This document shows, piece after piece, positions 1 to 6,919 of a stretch of DNA of 15,188 nucleotides. This DNA is from JAFLDD01 sp049314715 (GTDB lineage: Bacteria > Pseudomonadota > Alphaproteobacteria > Rickettsiales > UBA3002). Under the pieces are notes generated by a model. The model ran no database searches and was not told the DNA's origin. It was given only the letters and a program-made list of their open reading frames with translations. How positions within the stretch are numbered: the first letter of the stretch is position 1; each line of letters starts with the position of its first letter. The position numbers were made by a program, and so were the translations under genes. The stretch lies in NCBI GenBank assembly GCA_049314715.1, contig JBMOEL010000032.1, positions 1 to 15,188 of the forward strand, written 5' to 3'.

Positions 1-229
1 CCTTAGTCACGAACCCATCTTTATTCGTGTCCATCTCGGTGAATTTCTGGTCGGCATGTGCCAAATGCTCAGCCTTGGAGACCTTACCGTCTTTATCAGT
101 GTCGATTTTTTCCATCATTTTACCATGGTGACCACCAGGACCTTTTGGGCCGCCTTCATGCATCTCGGCAAACGCGGGGGTAGCAAATAATACCGCCGAG
201 AGGATAGCGACAGTCGTAGACTTCTTCAT
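1..229 (-). CDS. Secreted EF-hand calcium-binding protein (C-terminus outside window)
   Basis: Read from ATG at 229 the protein starts MKKSTTVAILSAVLFATPAFA, a clean signal peptide ending at about residue 21, so it should act in the periplasm or outside the cell. A Gly/His/Met-rich linker follows (about 23-39), then two EF-hand loops: DTDKDGKVSKAE at residues 43-54 has the full D-x-D-x-D-G...E ligand pattern, and a second loop starts DTNKDG at 67 and runs off the window. These loops bind Ca2+ in the calmodulin-like fold; the biological role of such small secreted bacterial proteins is mostly unknown. AGGAG at 236-240 on this strand, seven bases before the ATG, fixes the start. The first 76 codons are present and the stop is missing. 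Confidence 0.85.
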   Translation of the reverse strand, partial: MKKSTTVAILSAVLFATPAFAEMHEGGPKGPGGHHGKMMEKIDTDKDGKVSKAEHLAHADQKFTEMDTNKDGFVTK

Positions 230-248
230 AAGTAACTCCTTGATTATG

Positions 249-266
249 CGGGGTAACAGCACCCCG
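249..266 (-). promoter_or_regulatory. Hairpin in the leader of the EF-hand gene
   Basis: CGGGGT at 249-254 and ACCCCG at 261-266 form a perfect 6-bp, almost all-GC stem with a six-base loop. On the minus strand it ends about nine bases before the AGGAG ribosome binding site, so it lies in the expected 5' leader. No T-run follows, so it is not a clear terminator. It could stabilise the transcript or modulate translation; this is inference. Confidence 0.3.
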
Positions 267-347
267 TCTGATAGTGATACGAATGGAATCACACCCCCCC
301 TGCGCTAATGTCATATATATGTAATAATTAGGTGGTAGATTCACTTT

Positions 348-1100
348 ATGAAATACGCATTGCCCCTTCACGCTAATCCTAATGATATGCTGCTCGTGAG
401 AGTAGATGATAACTTTGATCGTGCGTGGCGTAATGCCGACCCCGAACAATCGAAACCTGCCAACTTAAGCAGATCAGGTGTTGCAGACACTGTTAGTGAA
501 ATACAAAGTGATCCAAATACTATTATTCGCTTACCAGAAATACGCATCGATAGCGAACAGGGCGCTGTTGGTGTTACATTCATTGATGGCCGCCATCGCG
601 TGGCAGCCCTTCGCAAATGCGGACACGAAGAAGTGCCCATGCTGGTGCAAAGCCCGCTTGATCGAAAATTACTATTAAGTTTACCATTCGTAAGAGAAGT
701 GCCACCTGAAATGCGAAAGCAAATCATCGGCGGCGATGACGATGATCACTTGAAAAACTTACGTAATCAAGACCCTGATATTTTCGAAACGATAAAAGAA
801 TGGGCACATCAACCCGAGAGCATAGAATATATGCTAAAGTCATTTAAAGAGAGGGGTTATGGGCTCATAGCAGATAAGTTGATTGCGTATGTTCAACAGC
901 ATGGTGTGATGCCGTCCGTAGAAGCAATTAAAGAGATGATGCGCAATGCAATTAAAGAGGCTTTAGAGGAAAAAATGCATGTACCTGAATGGACAGTCCG
1001 TACATACGCCCCTGATCTATATGAGAGGCATCCTCAACCACATCATACCCCACGACCAAGCTATGGCGGTGACGGCCGCGGAGGAATGGGTGGGCCCTAA
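348..1100 (+). CDS. ParB/sulfiredoxin-like domain protein, function unknown
   Basis: A 250-residue protein. The recognisable part is DGRHRVAAL at residues 80-88, preceded by beta-like segments (RLPEIRID at 61-68, VGVTFI at 74-79) and followed by VPMLV at 96-100. This D-G-x-H-R-x-A-A signature belongs to the ParB N-terminal/sulfiredoxin-like fold, whose members include CTPases, nucleases and kinases; fold membership alone does not tell which. After it come an acidic GGDDDDH run (128-134), a helical region (about 135-220) I do not recognise, and a His/Pro then Gly-rich tail. There is no signal peptide, no membrane segment and no obvious C-terminal HTH as in true ParB. AGGTGG at 330-335 precedes the ATG with wide spacing. 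The stop codon directly abuts the stop of the convergent next gene. It is not next to parA, so chromosome partitioning is unlikely. Confidence 0.75.
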   Translation: MKYALPLHANPNDMLLVRVDDNFDRAWRNADPEQSKPANLSRSGVADTVSEIQSDPNTIIRLPEIRIDSEQGAVGVTFIDGRHRVAALRKCGHEEVPMLVQSPLDRKLLLSLPFVREVPPEMRKQIIGGDDDDHLKNLRNQDPDIFETIKEWAHQPESIEYMLKSFKERGYGLIADKLIAYVQQHGVMPSVEAIKEMMRNAIKEALEEKMHVPEWTVRTYAPDLYERHPQPHHTPRPSYGGDGRGGMGGP

Positions 1101-2693
1101 TCACATATTCGGGTAATTCGGTCCGCCGCCACCCTCTGGCGTGACCCAGACGATGTTCTGCGTTGGGTCTTTGATGTCGCAGGTTTTGCAATGCACGCAA
1201 TTCTGCGCGTTGATTTGCAGGCGTTTTACGCCCGCTTCCTCGACAATTTCATAGACACCTGCGGGGCAATAGCGCTGTTCCGGCGCATCGAAATAGGCGA
1301 GGTTATAATTAATTGGCACGCTCGCGTCTTTGAGCGTGAGATGCGCGGGCTGGTCTTCTTCGTGATTGGTATTGGAAATGAATACCGAAGACAATCGGTC
1401 AAAACTCACCACATTATCCGGCGCAGGATAAGCAATCGACTGAAAGCATTTTTTGGATAAGAGCGCTTCATGATCGTGATGATGCTTGAATGTCCACGGC
1501 GCTTTACCACGGAAGAGATACGTATCAAGCGCGGAATAAAGCAGCCCCGCCCACAAGCCATAACGAAACGCAGGGCGAATATTACGCACGGATTTCAACT
1601 CATCCATCACCCAGCTATTTGCAATCGCCGCTTCATAGCTCGTGTGGTCGCCACCATGCACGGCTTCAGCCGCCAACATGCCCGACTTCATTGCCGTATG
1701 AGTGCCTTTGATTTTCGGAACGTTCAGGAACCCTGCCGCGCAACCAATCAACGCACCACCGGGGAATGTGAGTTTGGGAATCGATTGATAACCACCCTCA
1801 TTAATCGCCCGCGCGCCATAGGAAATGCGTTTGCCACCTTCAAAAAGCGAACGGATTTTTGGGTGCGTTTTGAAACGCTGAAATTCCTTGAACGGGTCGA
1901 GATAAGGATTGCGGTAATCCAGCCCCACCACATAACCCACGGCCACCTGATTATCCTCGAGGTGATACAAAAACGAACCACCATAGGTCTTCGCATCCAT
2001 CGGCCAACCGATGCTATGCTCGACGGTACCAAGTTTGTGCTTCGCAGGGTCAACCTGCCACAGCTCTTTAATGCCAATGCCGTGCGTTTGCGGCGAGACG
2101 GCGTCTCGTAGCGAATATTCTTTCATTAACTGTTGAGAGATCGAACCACGACAACCTTCGGCAAAGAGCGTCACCTTGGCGCGGAGTTCCATGGGCGGTT
2201 GATAGCTATGTTTCTTCTCGCCATTCTTGCCGATACCGAATGCACCCGTGCGCACACCCTTCACGACACCGTCTTCGATAATGGCTGAAGCCGCCGCAAA
2301 ACCCGGAAAGATTTGCACACCTAAACTGGCTGCCTGTTCACCCAACCAACGCGCAAAATTCCCAAGCGATATAATATAGTTACCATGATTATTCATCTGT
2401 GGTGGCGTGGGGAGGCGCACACGGTGCGCAGCGGTTAAGAAGGAAAAATTATCCGATGTAACGGGCGTATTGAGCGGCGCGCCCTTCTCTTTCCAATCTG
2501 GTATCAACTCGTTAAGCGTGCGCGGCTCAAGCACTGCGCCCGACAAGATATGCGCGCCAACTTCGGAGCCCTTCTCCAGCACAATAACATTGGCGGATGG
2601 ATTGAGTTGCATGAGACGAATCGCCGCGGAAAGACCCGCAGGCCCCGCGCCAACAATCAGCACATCACATTCCATGATTTCAGATTCGGACAT
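1101..2693 (-). CDS. Electron transfer flavoprotein-ubiquinone oxidoreductase (ETF-QO)
   Basis: The 530-residue protein passes electrons from reduced ETF, loaded by acyl-CoA and other dehydrogenases, to ubiquinone at the inner membrane. The N-terminus has the FAD dinucleotide-binding motif VGAGPAG (residues 14-20). The C-terminus has the [4Fe-4S] ligands Cys476 (YCPAGVYE) and Cys499/502/505 (NCVHCKTC), and ends with the family-typical GGGGPNYPNM. The length is near the usual 540-560, so it is complete. Start at ATG 2693; there is no strong Shine-Dalgarno, and ATG at codon 7 is an alternative. A weak GTGACA-like -35 (2723-2728, minus) lies upstream. The etfA/etfB genes are not in the window. 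The gene is monocistronic here and converges on the ParB-like gene with no spacer. Confidence 0.96.
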   Translation of the reverse strand: MSESEIMECDVLIVGAGPAGLSAAIRLMQLNPSANVIVLEKGSEVGAHILSGAVLEPRTLNELIPDWKEKGAPLNTPVTSDNFSFLTAAHRVRLPTPPQMNNHGNYIISLGNFARWLGEQAASLGVQIFPGFAAASAIIEDGVVKGVRTGAFGIGKNGEKKHSYQPPMELRAKVTLFAEGCRGSISQQLMKEYSLRDAVSPQTHGIGIKELWQVDPAKHKLGTVEHSIGWPMDAKTYGGSFLYHLEDNQVAVGYVVGLDYRNPYLDPFKEFQRFKTHPKIRSLFEGGKRISYGARAINEGGYQSIPKLTFPGGALIGCAAGFLNVPKIKGTHTAMKSGMLAAEAVHGGDHTSYEAAIANSWVMDELKSVRNIRPAFRYGLWAGLLYSALDTYLFRGKAPWTFKHHHDHEALLSKKCFQSIAYPAPDNVVSFDRLSSVFISNTNHEEDQPAHLTLKDASVPINYNLAYFDAPEQRYCPAGVYEIVEEAGVKRLQINAQNCVHCKTCDIKDPTQNIVWVTPEGGGGPNYPNM

Positions 2694-2786
2694 AAATGAA
2701 AGCTAGCATATTATCAATAGCTTGTCACCACGCCCTGATGACGGGGTCTGCGCCCACTCACTGAAACGTAAGAAAAACACGGATGC

Positions 2787-2843
2787 TGTCAGGAATGGGC
2801 ATGACAATAGGTGGACTTCGCTAACTCGGGAATGACGATTCCC
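2787..2843. repeat. Small inverted repeats in the 2694-2852 intergenic region
   Basis: GGGAAT (2828-2833) and ATTCCC (2838-2843) form a perfect 6-bp stem with a four-base loop. TGTCA (2787-2791) and TGACA (2802-2806) form a second, weaker one. On the minus strand the motif GTCATTCCC/GTCATGCCC occurs twice. The stretch lies just past the stop of the minus-strand pair at 2853-3366, so it may end that transcript, but neither stem has a proper T-run. A dispersed intergenic repeat is the alternative. The rest of 2694-2852 shows no gene. Confidence 0.35.
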
Positions 2844-2852
2844 TTTGAGAAA

Positions 2853-3086
2853 TTATATCGAATTTCCACTAAAATAGGCTGCAATTTCTTCTGGAGTAGC
2901 GACTTTAACAGGAGAACTGCTTGCCACCAAACCACCTGTAAGAACAGGGCTAGTTTCTTGAGCATCGTCGGCCTTAAGCGTTCCCTTAACTTTCGTTGCA
3001 TTAACAACGTTTTTTAAGTGCTCTTCGCGTAGTCCTTTAGCAGCAGGAACTGCAGGGCTACCATCAGGTATAATTGGACTAGGCAT
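2853..3086 (-). CDS. Small hypothetical protein, second gene of a pair
   Basis: A 77-residue protein I do not recognise. It starts MPSPIIPDGSP, is rich in Ala/Pro/Ser/Val and Lys, and ends with TPEEIAAYFSGNSI. It has no signal peptide, membrane segment or known motif, and its low complexity suggests partial disorder. The start at 3086 is supported by GGAG about seven bases upstream, lying inside the end of the preceding gene; the two reading frames overlap by eight bases, which indicates translational coupling. Coding status rests on this overlap and the ribosome binding site. Confidence 0.55.
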   Translation of the reverse strand: MPSPIIPDGSPAVPAAKGLREEHLKNVVNATKVKGTLKADDAQETSPVLTGGLVASSSPVKVATPEEIAAYFSGNSI

Positions 3087-3366
3087 TCATAATCTCCTGC
3101 TCATGATCCAACGAGTCTAAGAATTCAATCGCTTTACGTTGTACCTCCATAAGGGGAAGTTGTGCTGGCAGAAGGTTCTTAATGCTTTTCACTTCACGCA
3201 TATTAATTCCGCATGAAGCAAAATGCCCACGATTTGAGGACATACGCGGATCAGAAATTAGTGCCACAGCGTAATCCACATCTGAAAACTGACGATAAGC
3301 CTTCGTAAATTCAATCACCGCCTTCGCGGCGATGTCAGGCGCGTAATATTGTTCTTGTGCGGACAT
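3079..3366 (-). CDS. Small hypothetical protein, first gene of a pair
   Basis: A 95-residue protein from ATG 3366 (MSAQEQYYAPDIAA). An in-frame GTG at 3393 would add nine residues, but AGGGA about six bases before the ATG favours the shorter form. It appears soluble and mixed alpha/beta, with one Cys and no motif I can name. It is followed with an eight-base overlap by the 77-residue gene, so the two are probably made together. It is divergent from the uracil-DNA glycosylase gene across a 78-bp gap. A small two-gene operon of this shape could be a toxin-antitoxin or other module, but nothing in the sequences identifies it. Confidence 0.6.
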   Translation of the reverse strand: MSAQEQYYAPDIAAKAVIEFTKAYRQFSDVDYAVALISDPRMSSNRGHFASCGINMREVKSIKNLLPAQLPLMEVQRKAIEFLDSLDHEQEIMNA

Positions 3367-3408
3367 AGCTTCCCTGTATTGTTTTTGTCTCACCTACCAA
3401 ATTAGCTA

Positions 3409-3436
3409 AAATTCGTTAAAAATTCGTTTACGAAAT
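3409..3436. promoter_or_regulatory. Operator-like repeat in the divergent promoter region upstream of the uracil-DNA glycosylase gene
   Basis: AAATTCGTT occurs twice with a period of exactly 11 bp (3409-3417 and 3420-3428), and TTCGT-TT-ACGAA (3423-3434) forms a small palindrome. ATTC-N7-ATTC has the geometry of the alphaproteobacterial LexA box (GTTC-N7-GTTC), but with A for G in both halves. The site lies 9-36 bases before the ATG at 3445, where a repressor would block transcription. Regulation by LexA is inference only. Confidence 0.35.
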
Positions 3437-3444
3437 CCTCTAAA

Positions 3445-4269
3445 ATGCCAATTAATCCTAACTTATCCACCGATATTGACGCCTATGAGGCCCTTCACTG
3501 GCTCAGTGAGATTGGCGTAAGCTTGGCCGTGGAAGAGGAACCGCAAAAGGGTTCAGGAATTAGCATTCAGCATCCAGCGATAGAACCTGCCATGATAAGC
3601 AGTCAAACACCTTCACTGAATGCTGAACCCTCGTCCCTGAATGCTAGCATCATCGATGCCCGCGCCGCGGCGGATGCCGCAACCACGCTTGAGGAACTTT
3701 ATACTGCCATCCGCAACTTTAATGGCTGCACACTCAAGAAAACTGCTCAAAATACCGTGATTTTTGAGGGGATGGCCGAAAGCCGCCTAATGTTTATTGG
3801 CGAAGCCCCCGGGGCGGATGAGGACAGGCAAGGCGTGCCATTCTGCGGCGCGAGCGGCCAATTGCTCGACAAGGCGCTGAGCTTCATCGGTCTGGACCGT
3901 AAAGAGAATTTCTACATCACCAACACCCTTTTCTGGCGCCCCCCTGGCAATCGCACCCCAACCACGGAGGAGCTGGAAATCTGCAAGCCATTCGTTGAAA
4001 AGCATATCGCGCTTATCAAACCACATACACTAGTTTTAGTTGGCGGAACAGCTACCAAAGCCGTTCTCAACAACAATGTCGGCATCACCCGCTTACGGGG
4101 ACAGGTGTTCTCGTATAAGAATAGCTATATGGATTCGGAAGTACCCGTGCACGTCATCTATCACCCCTCGTATTTACTGCGCCAACCCTCGGCCAAAAAG
4201 CAGGCATGGGCGGATTTATTGCAGCTAAAACAGCATTTAAAGGCGATTGGCCACAGAATAATCGCCTAA
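3445..4269 (+). CDS. Uracil-DNA glycosylase, family-4-like, with degenerate Fe-S ligands
   Basis: Removes uracil from DNA after cytosine deamination or dUTP misincorporation, starting base excision repair in the cytoplasm. The 274-residue protein has a poorly conserved N-terminal extension (about 1-80), then the catalytic domain: motif GEAPGADEDRQG (119-130), PFCGASGQLLD (132-142), RPPGNRTPT (165-173), LVGGTATKAVL (198-208) and the second active-site motif HPSYLLR (240-246). Family 4 enzymes usually hold a [4Fe-4S] cluster with four cysteines. Here Cys95 and Cys180 sit where two of them are expected, but the first N-terminal Cys is absent and the Cys before RPPGNR is Trp164. I believe related alphaproteobacterial enzymes share this pattern. 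The ATG follows an AT-rich leader with no clear Shine-Dalgarno. Confidence 0.92.
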   Translation: MPINPNLSTDIDAYEALHWLSEIGVSLAVEEEPQKGSGISIQHPAIEPAMISSQTPSLNAEPSSLNASIIDARAAADAATTLEELYTAIRNFNGCTLKKTAQNTVIFEGMAESRLMFIGEAPGADEDRQGVPFCGASGQLLDKALSFIGLDRKENFYITNTLFWRPPGNRTPTTEELEICKPFVEKHIALIKPHTLVLVGGTATKAVLNNNVGITRLRGQVFSYKNSYMDSEVPVHVIYHPSYLLRQPSAKKQAWADLLQLKQHLKAIGHRIIA

Positions 4270-4280
4270 CCTATTGATTC

Positions 4281-4304
4281 TTCGTAGAAACGAACTGTTT
4301 TTTT
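4281..4304 (+). terminator. Weak intrinsic terminator after the uracil-DNA glycosylase gene
   Basis: TTCGT (4281-4285) and ACGAA (4290-4294) form a 5-bp stem with an AGAA loop, followed after three bases by seven Ts (4298-4304). The stem has only two G-C pairs, so termination would be partial. It separates this gene from the transglycosylase that starts at 4320. Confidence 0.4.
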
Positions 4305-4319
4305 ACGATTTGGGGTTGC

Positions 4320-5909
4320 ATGGGTGCGTTGCAACAGCTATATAGCGCGCCAACCACAAGAAAAGTGACCATGAAAAAAGGCAGAGCAGTGAAAGAAGCG
4401 GCGCGTTGGCTGATGTCTATAAAACGCCCCATACTCGTGAGTGTTGTTGCAGTGCTAATAGCGGTTTCGCTAACACTGACGCTTCGCGAACCCGTTGCTG
4501 CACCTGAGCCTCAGCCTGTGCCTGTTGTCTACACGGCGCCCGCTCACCCAGACCCTCTCACCCCGCATGATGAGGGCCTCTACACAGCGATTTACGATGC
4601 GCAAGCCGAAGGTGATTTCGCCCTCGCTGACGAAATGATCACACGCCTTGATAGCCAGCTATTGCTAGGTCACGTTCTGGCGCAACGCTACTTGCATGAA
4701 GATTATAAAACGGATGCTAACGAACTCACATACTGGTTGCACGCATTTAGCGATCACCCACAGCGCGCCCGCATCGCGGCGCTCGCTGCGCGTAAAGGTG
4801 TGAAGGTGGAAACTGCACAAACCGAAAAACCACTTAGCGGCGCTGGTTATATTGACCATCTGGGCGCGAAGTCGATGCCAGCAGGCTGGTATCACGGCTT
4901 AAGCCTATGGCGCAGTAAGGCGTATGATAAAGCGGCACTGCAATTCGAAAAAGTGGCCGCAACGAGTAATCTGAATGAATGGCACAAAGCGGCGGCCTAT
5001 TTCTGGGCGCATCGTGCTTATGAGCGCTCCGAAAATGACCGTGCCGAAGATATGTTGGATTTAGCTGCCGAATACCCCACGACCTTCTATGGCATGCTGG
5101 CAAATGCCAAGCTAAACCACTCAGGTAATTGGATGGCGGCTGCGCCTTACGTGCCTTCTTCGCTGCGCCGTGAGCCTGCGGTACTGCGTGCGCAAGCATT
5201 GGCGAGCATTGGCCGTGAAAACGAAGCAGAAGAAGAGCTGCGCGCAATATTCAACGCGTTGCCACGCCATGAGCGTAAGGCCATGGTCACGCTCGCTAGC
5301 GAGTTCAACTTGCCGAATTTACAAGTGCGCTTAAGCAAAATGAAAGAACTGACGGACGAAGAGGCGCTGTTTGCTTCCTACCCGATGCCTGAGGCAGTGG
5401 CTGAGGTGCAAACCACCGTTGATTCCGCAATGATTTTTGCCATCAGCCGCCAAGAATCAGGCTTCCGCCCCAATGTCGCAAGCAACGCAGGAGCGGTTGG
5501 TATGATGCAAGTATTACCCTCCACCGCGAACCACATTGCACGCAGCCTTGGCACTGACATCGCCAGCAGCGATATTAGCCGTGCTGGTTTGAAAGACGCG
5601 GATATTAACGTGCGTTTGGGCGCTGCCTACATTCAAATGCTGATGCGCGAGCCACATGTAAACGGTAGTTGGGTTCACGCGATTGCATCATACAACGCAG
5701 GCCCAGGTGCGGTGGCTTCATGGGCGCGTTTGACCCGCAATGTGGATGATCCATTGCTCTATATCGAATCGATTCCCTACAGCGAAACCCGCAACTATGT
5801 GGTGCAGGTGCTAGCACATTATTGGGTCTATCAACATTTGATGGGCGAACAATCTATTACCCTGCAATCGCTTGCTGCAGGTGCATGGCCACATTACAAA
5901 CAAAGCTAA
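4320..5909 (+). CDS. slt: Membrane-anchored Slt-type lytic murein transglycosylase
   Basis: Cleaves the MurNAc-GlcNAc bond of peptidoglycan with formation of 1,6-anhydroMurNAc, in the periplasm. The 529-residue protein has a positively charged start and one hydrophobic segment (residues 38-55), then a Pro-rich linker (about 57-77), an alpha-helical region resembling the superhelical domain of Slt70 (about 80-350), and the catalytic SLT domain: ISRQESGF with catalytic Glu379, GMMQ (394-397), YNAGPGAV (458-465) and SETRNYV near the C-terminus. The layout and length fit soluble-type Slt enzymes, here with an anchor or uncleaved signal. The ATG at 4320 has GGGG nearby; ATG at codon 18 (4371, MKKGRAVK) is an equally reasonable start. 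Its stop overlaps the rnhB start by one base. Confidence 0.92.
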   Translation: MGALQQLYSAPTTRKVTMKKGRAVKEAARWLMSIKRPILVSVVAVLIAVSLTLTLREPVAAPEPQPVPVVYTAPAHPDPLTPHDEGLYTAIYDAQAEGDFALADEMITRLDSQLLLGHVLAQRYLHEDYKTDANELTYWLHAFSDHPQRARIAALAARKGVKVETAQTEKPLSGAGYIDHLGAKSMPAGWYHGLSLWRSKAYDKAALQFEKVAATSNLNEWHKAAAYFWAHRAYERSENDRAEDMLDLAAEYPTTFYGMLANAKLNHSGNWMAAAPYVPSSLRREPAVLRAQALASIGRENEAEEELRAIFNALPRHERKAMVTLASEFNLPNLQVRLSKMKELTDEEALFASYPMPEAVAEVQTTVDSAMIFAISRQESGFRPNVASNAGAVGMMQVLPSTANHIARSLGTDIASSDISRAGLKDADINVRLGAAYIQMLMREPHVNGSWVHAIASYNAGPGAVASWARLTRNVDDPLLYIESIPYSETRNYVVQVLAHYWVYQHLMGEQSITLQSLAAGAWPHYKQS

Positions 5910-6523
5910 TGAGCATTACACCTTCGTTTTTTATCGAAGCCGAATGTAACGTCAGCCCCGTCTGCGGGATTGACGAGGCAGGGCGCGGCCCATGGGCTGG
6001 GCCGGTCGTCGCTTCCGCCGTGATTTTCAAAACGCATGAGCTACCCGCTGGCCTTAATGACAGTAAAAAGCTTACCGCTGCGGCGCGTGAAGCGCTTTAT
6101 GCAACCATCATGGCGAATTGCCATGTGGGCGTGGGCGAAGCGAGCGTGGAAGAAATTGATCGCCTGAATATCTGGCGCGCCACGGAGCTTGCCATGCAAC
6201 GCGCCATGGCCGCCCTGCCCGTTGCACCGCTTTATGCACTGATTGATGGCAACCGCCTACCCGCACTCGAAATTCCCGCAACCGCGATTGTGAAGGGCGA
6301 TTCCAAAAGCGCCTCCATCGCCGCTGCGTCGGTGATTGCGAAAGTCACCCGCGACCGCATTATGAATGCTTATGCCGCTCAGTACCCAGAATATGGATTT
6401 GATACCAATGCGGGATACGGCACCGCCAAGCACCAGCAGGCCATTGCCGAGTATGGTATTTTACCCATTCACCGCCAGAGCTTTGCGCCAATTCGTGCGG
6501 CGCTTGAAAAGCGCGCTGTATGA
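5909..6523 (+). CDS. rnhB: Ribonuclease HII
   Basis: Cuts the RNA strand of RNA/DNA hybrids and incises at single ribonucleotides in DNA. The 204-residue protein has the family hallmarks: GIDEAGRGPWAGPVV (20-34) with catalytic Asp22 and Glu23, LNDSKKL (49-55), the catalytic Asp113 in LIDGN, and KGDSKSASIAAASVIAKVTR with the fourth carboxylate in GDSKS. The length is normal. The frame stays open upstream to 5822, but ATG at 5909 (TAATG, overlapping the transglycosylase stop) gives the expected N-terminus. The end overlaps dciA by four bases (ATGA), implying coupled translation. Confidence 0.96.
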   Translation: MSITPSFFIEAECNVSPVCGIDEAGRGPWAGPVVASAVIFKTHELPAGLNDSKKLTAAAREALYATIMANCHVGVGEASVEEIDRLNIWRATELAMQRAMAALPVAPLYALIDGNRLPALEIPATAIVKGDSKSASIAAASVIAKVTRDRIMNAYAAQYPEYGFDTNAGYGTAKHQQAIAEYGILPIHRQSFAPIRAALEKRAV

Positions 6524-6894
6524 CCACGACCAAACCCAGCTATCGCAAGCGCCGACTTTTTCCACGCACGCTGGACGAAGTGGTCAAAGTCACTACGAAA
6601 CCCATGCTTGATGCGCAGGGCAACTTTACGATTAAACTGATGCGCGATTGGACAGAAATTGTCGGGCGCGATGCTGCTAAATCCATGCAGCCCAAAAAAG
6701 TAGTATTCCCTAAAACCGAAGCAACGGGTGGCATTTTACACCTAAGCGTTGCACCCGAGCTGGCCCCAGAAATCACCTATCGCGCCAATGCAATTATTGA
6801 ACAAATCGCTCGCTACACAGGGTTTAAGGCGATTGATCGTATCATTATACACGCCGAAGATATGGCGAGTGACAAGTCACCTAAACCGCTCTAA
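6520..6894 (+). CDS. dciA: DciA-family protein (DUF721), DnaB helicase loading
   Basis: A 124-residue protein with the DUF721 layout: a basic start (YRKRRLFPR, 8-16), the core W-T-E-I-V-G motif (residues 45-50) followed by a basic/Pro segment, then GGILHLSVAPELAPEI (70-85) and the C-terminal GFKAIDRIIIHAED. Family members (DciA) interact with the replicative helicase DnaB and stand in for DnaC in most bacteria. In alphaproteobacteria a DUF721 gene commonly sits next to a DsbA-like thioredoxin gene, as here. The start ATG lies in the ATGA overlap with rnhB. The family assignment is solid; the DciA role is inferred from the family. Confidence 0.85.
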   Translation: MTTTKPSYRKRRLFPRTLDEVVKVTTKPMLDAQGNFTIKLMRDWTEIVGRDAAKSMQPKKVVFPKTEATGGILHLSVAPELAPEITYRANAIIEQIARYTGFKAIDRIIIHAEDMASDKSPKPL

Positions 6895-6919
6895 ATTCCG
6901 CCACCACAGGAGATTCATC

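Noticed and set aside
1470..2111. 213-codon plus-strand frame inside the ETF-QO gene
   Set aside because: It is antisense to a confidently identified enzyme, and its product shows no recognisable domain and an unusual Arg/His/Ile-rich composition.
2726..2741. 16-base identity CACCACGCCCTGATGA with 7116-7131 in the DsbA-like gene
   Set aside because: The second copy is ordinary coding sequence (TPRPDD), there are no shared flanks, and a single match of this size is only mildly unlikely by chance.
5822..5908. N-terminal extension of RNase HII
   Set aside because: The extra 29 residues overlap the transglycosylase coding region and do not look like an RNase HII N-terminus; ATG 5909 fits the family.
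6749..6919. Upstream extension of the DsbA-like protein
   Set aside because: It overlaps dciA in another frame, and a strong AGGAG site selects ATG 6920.
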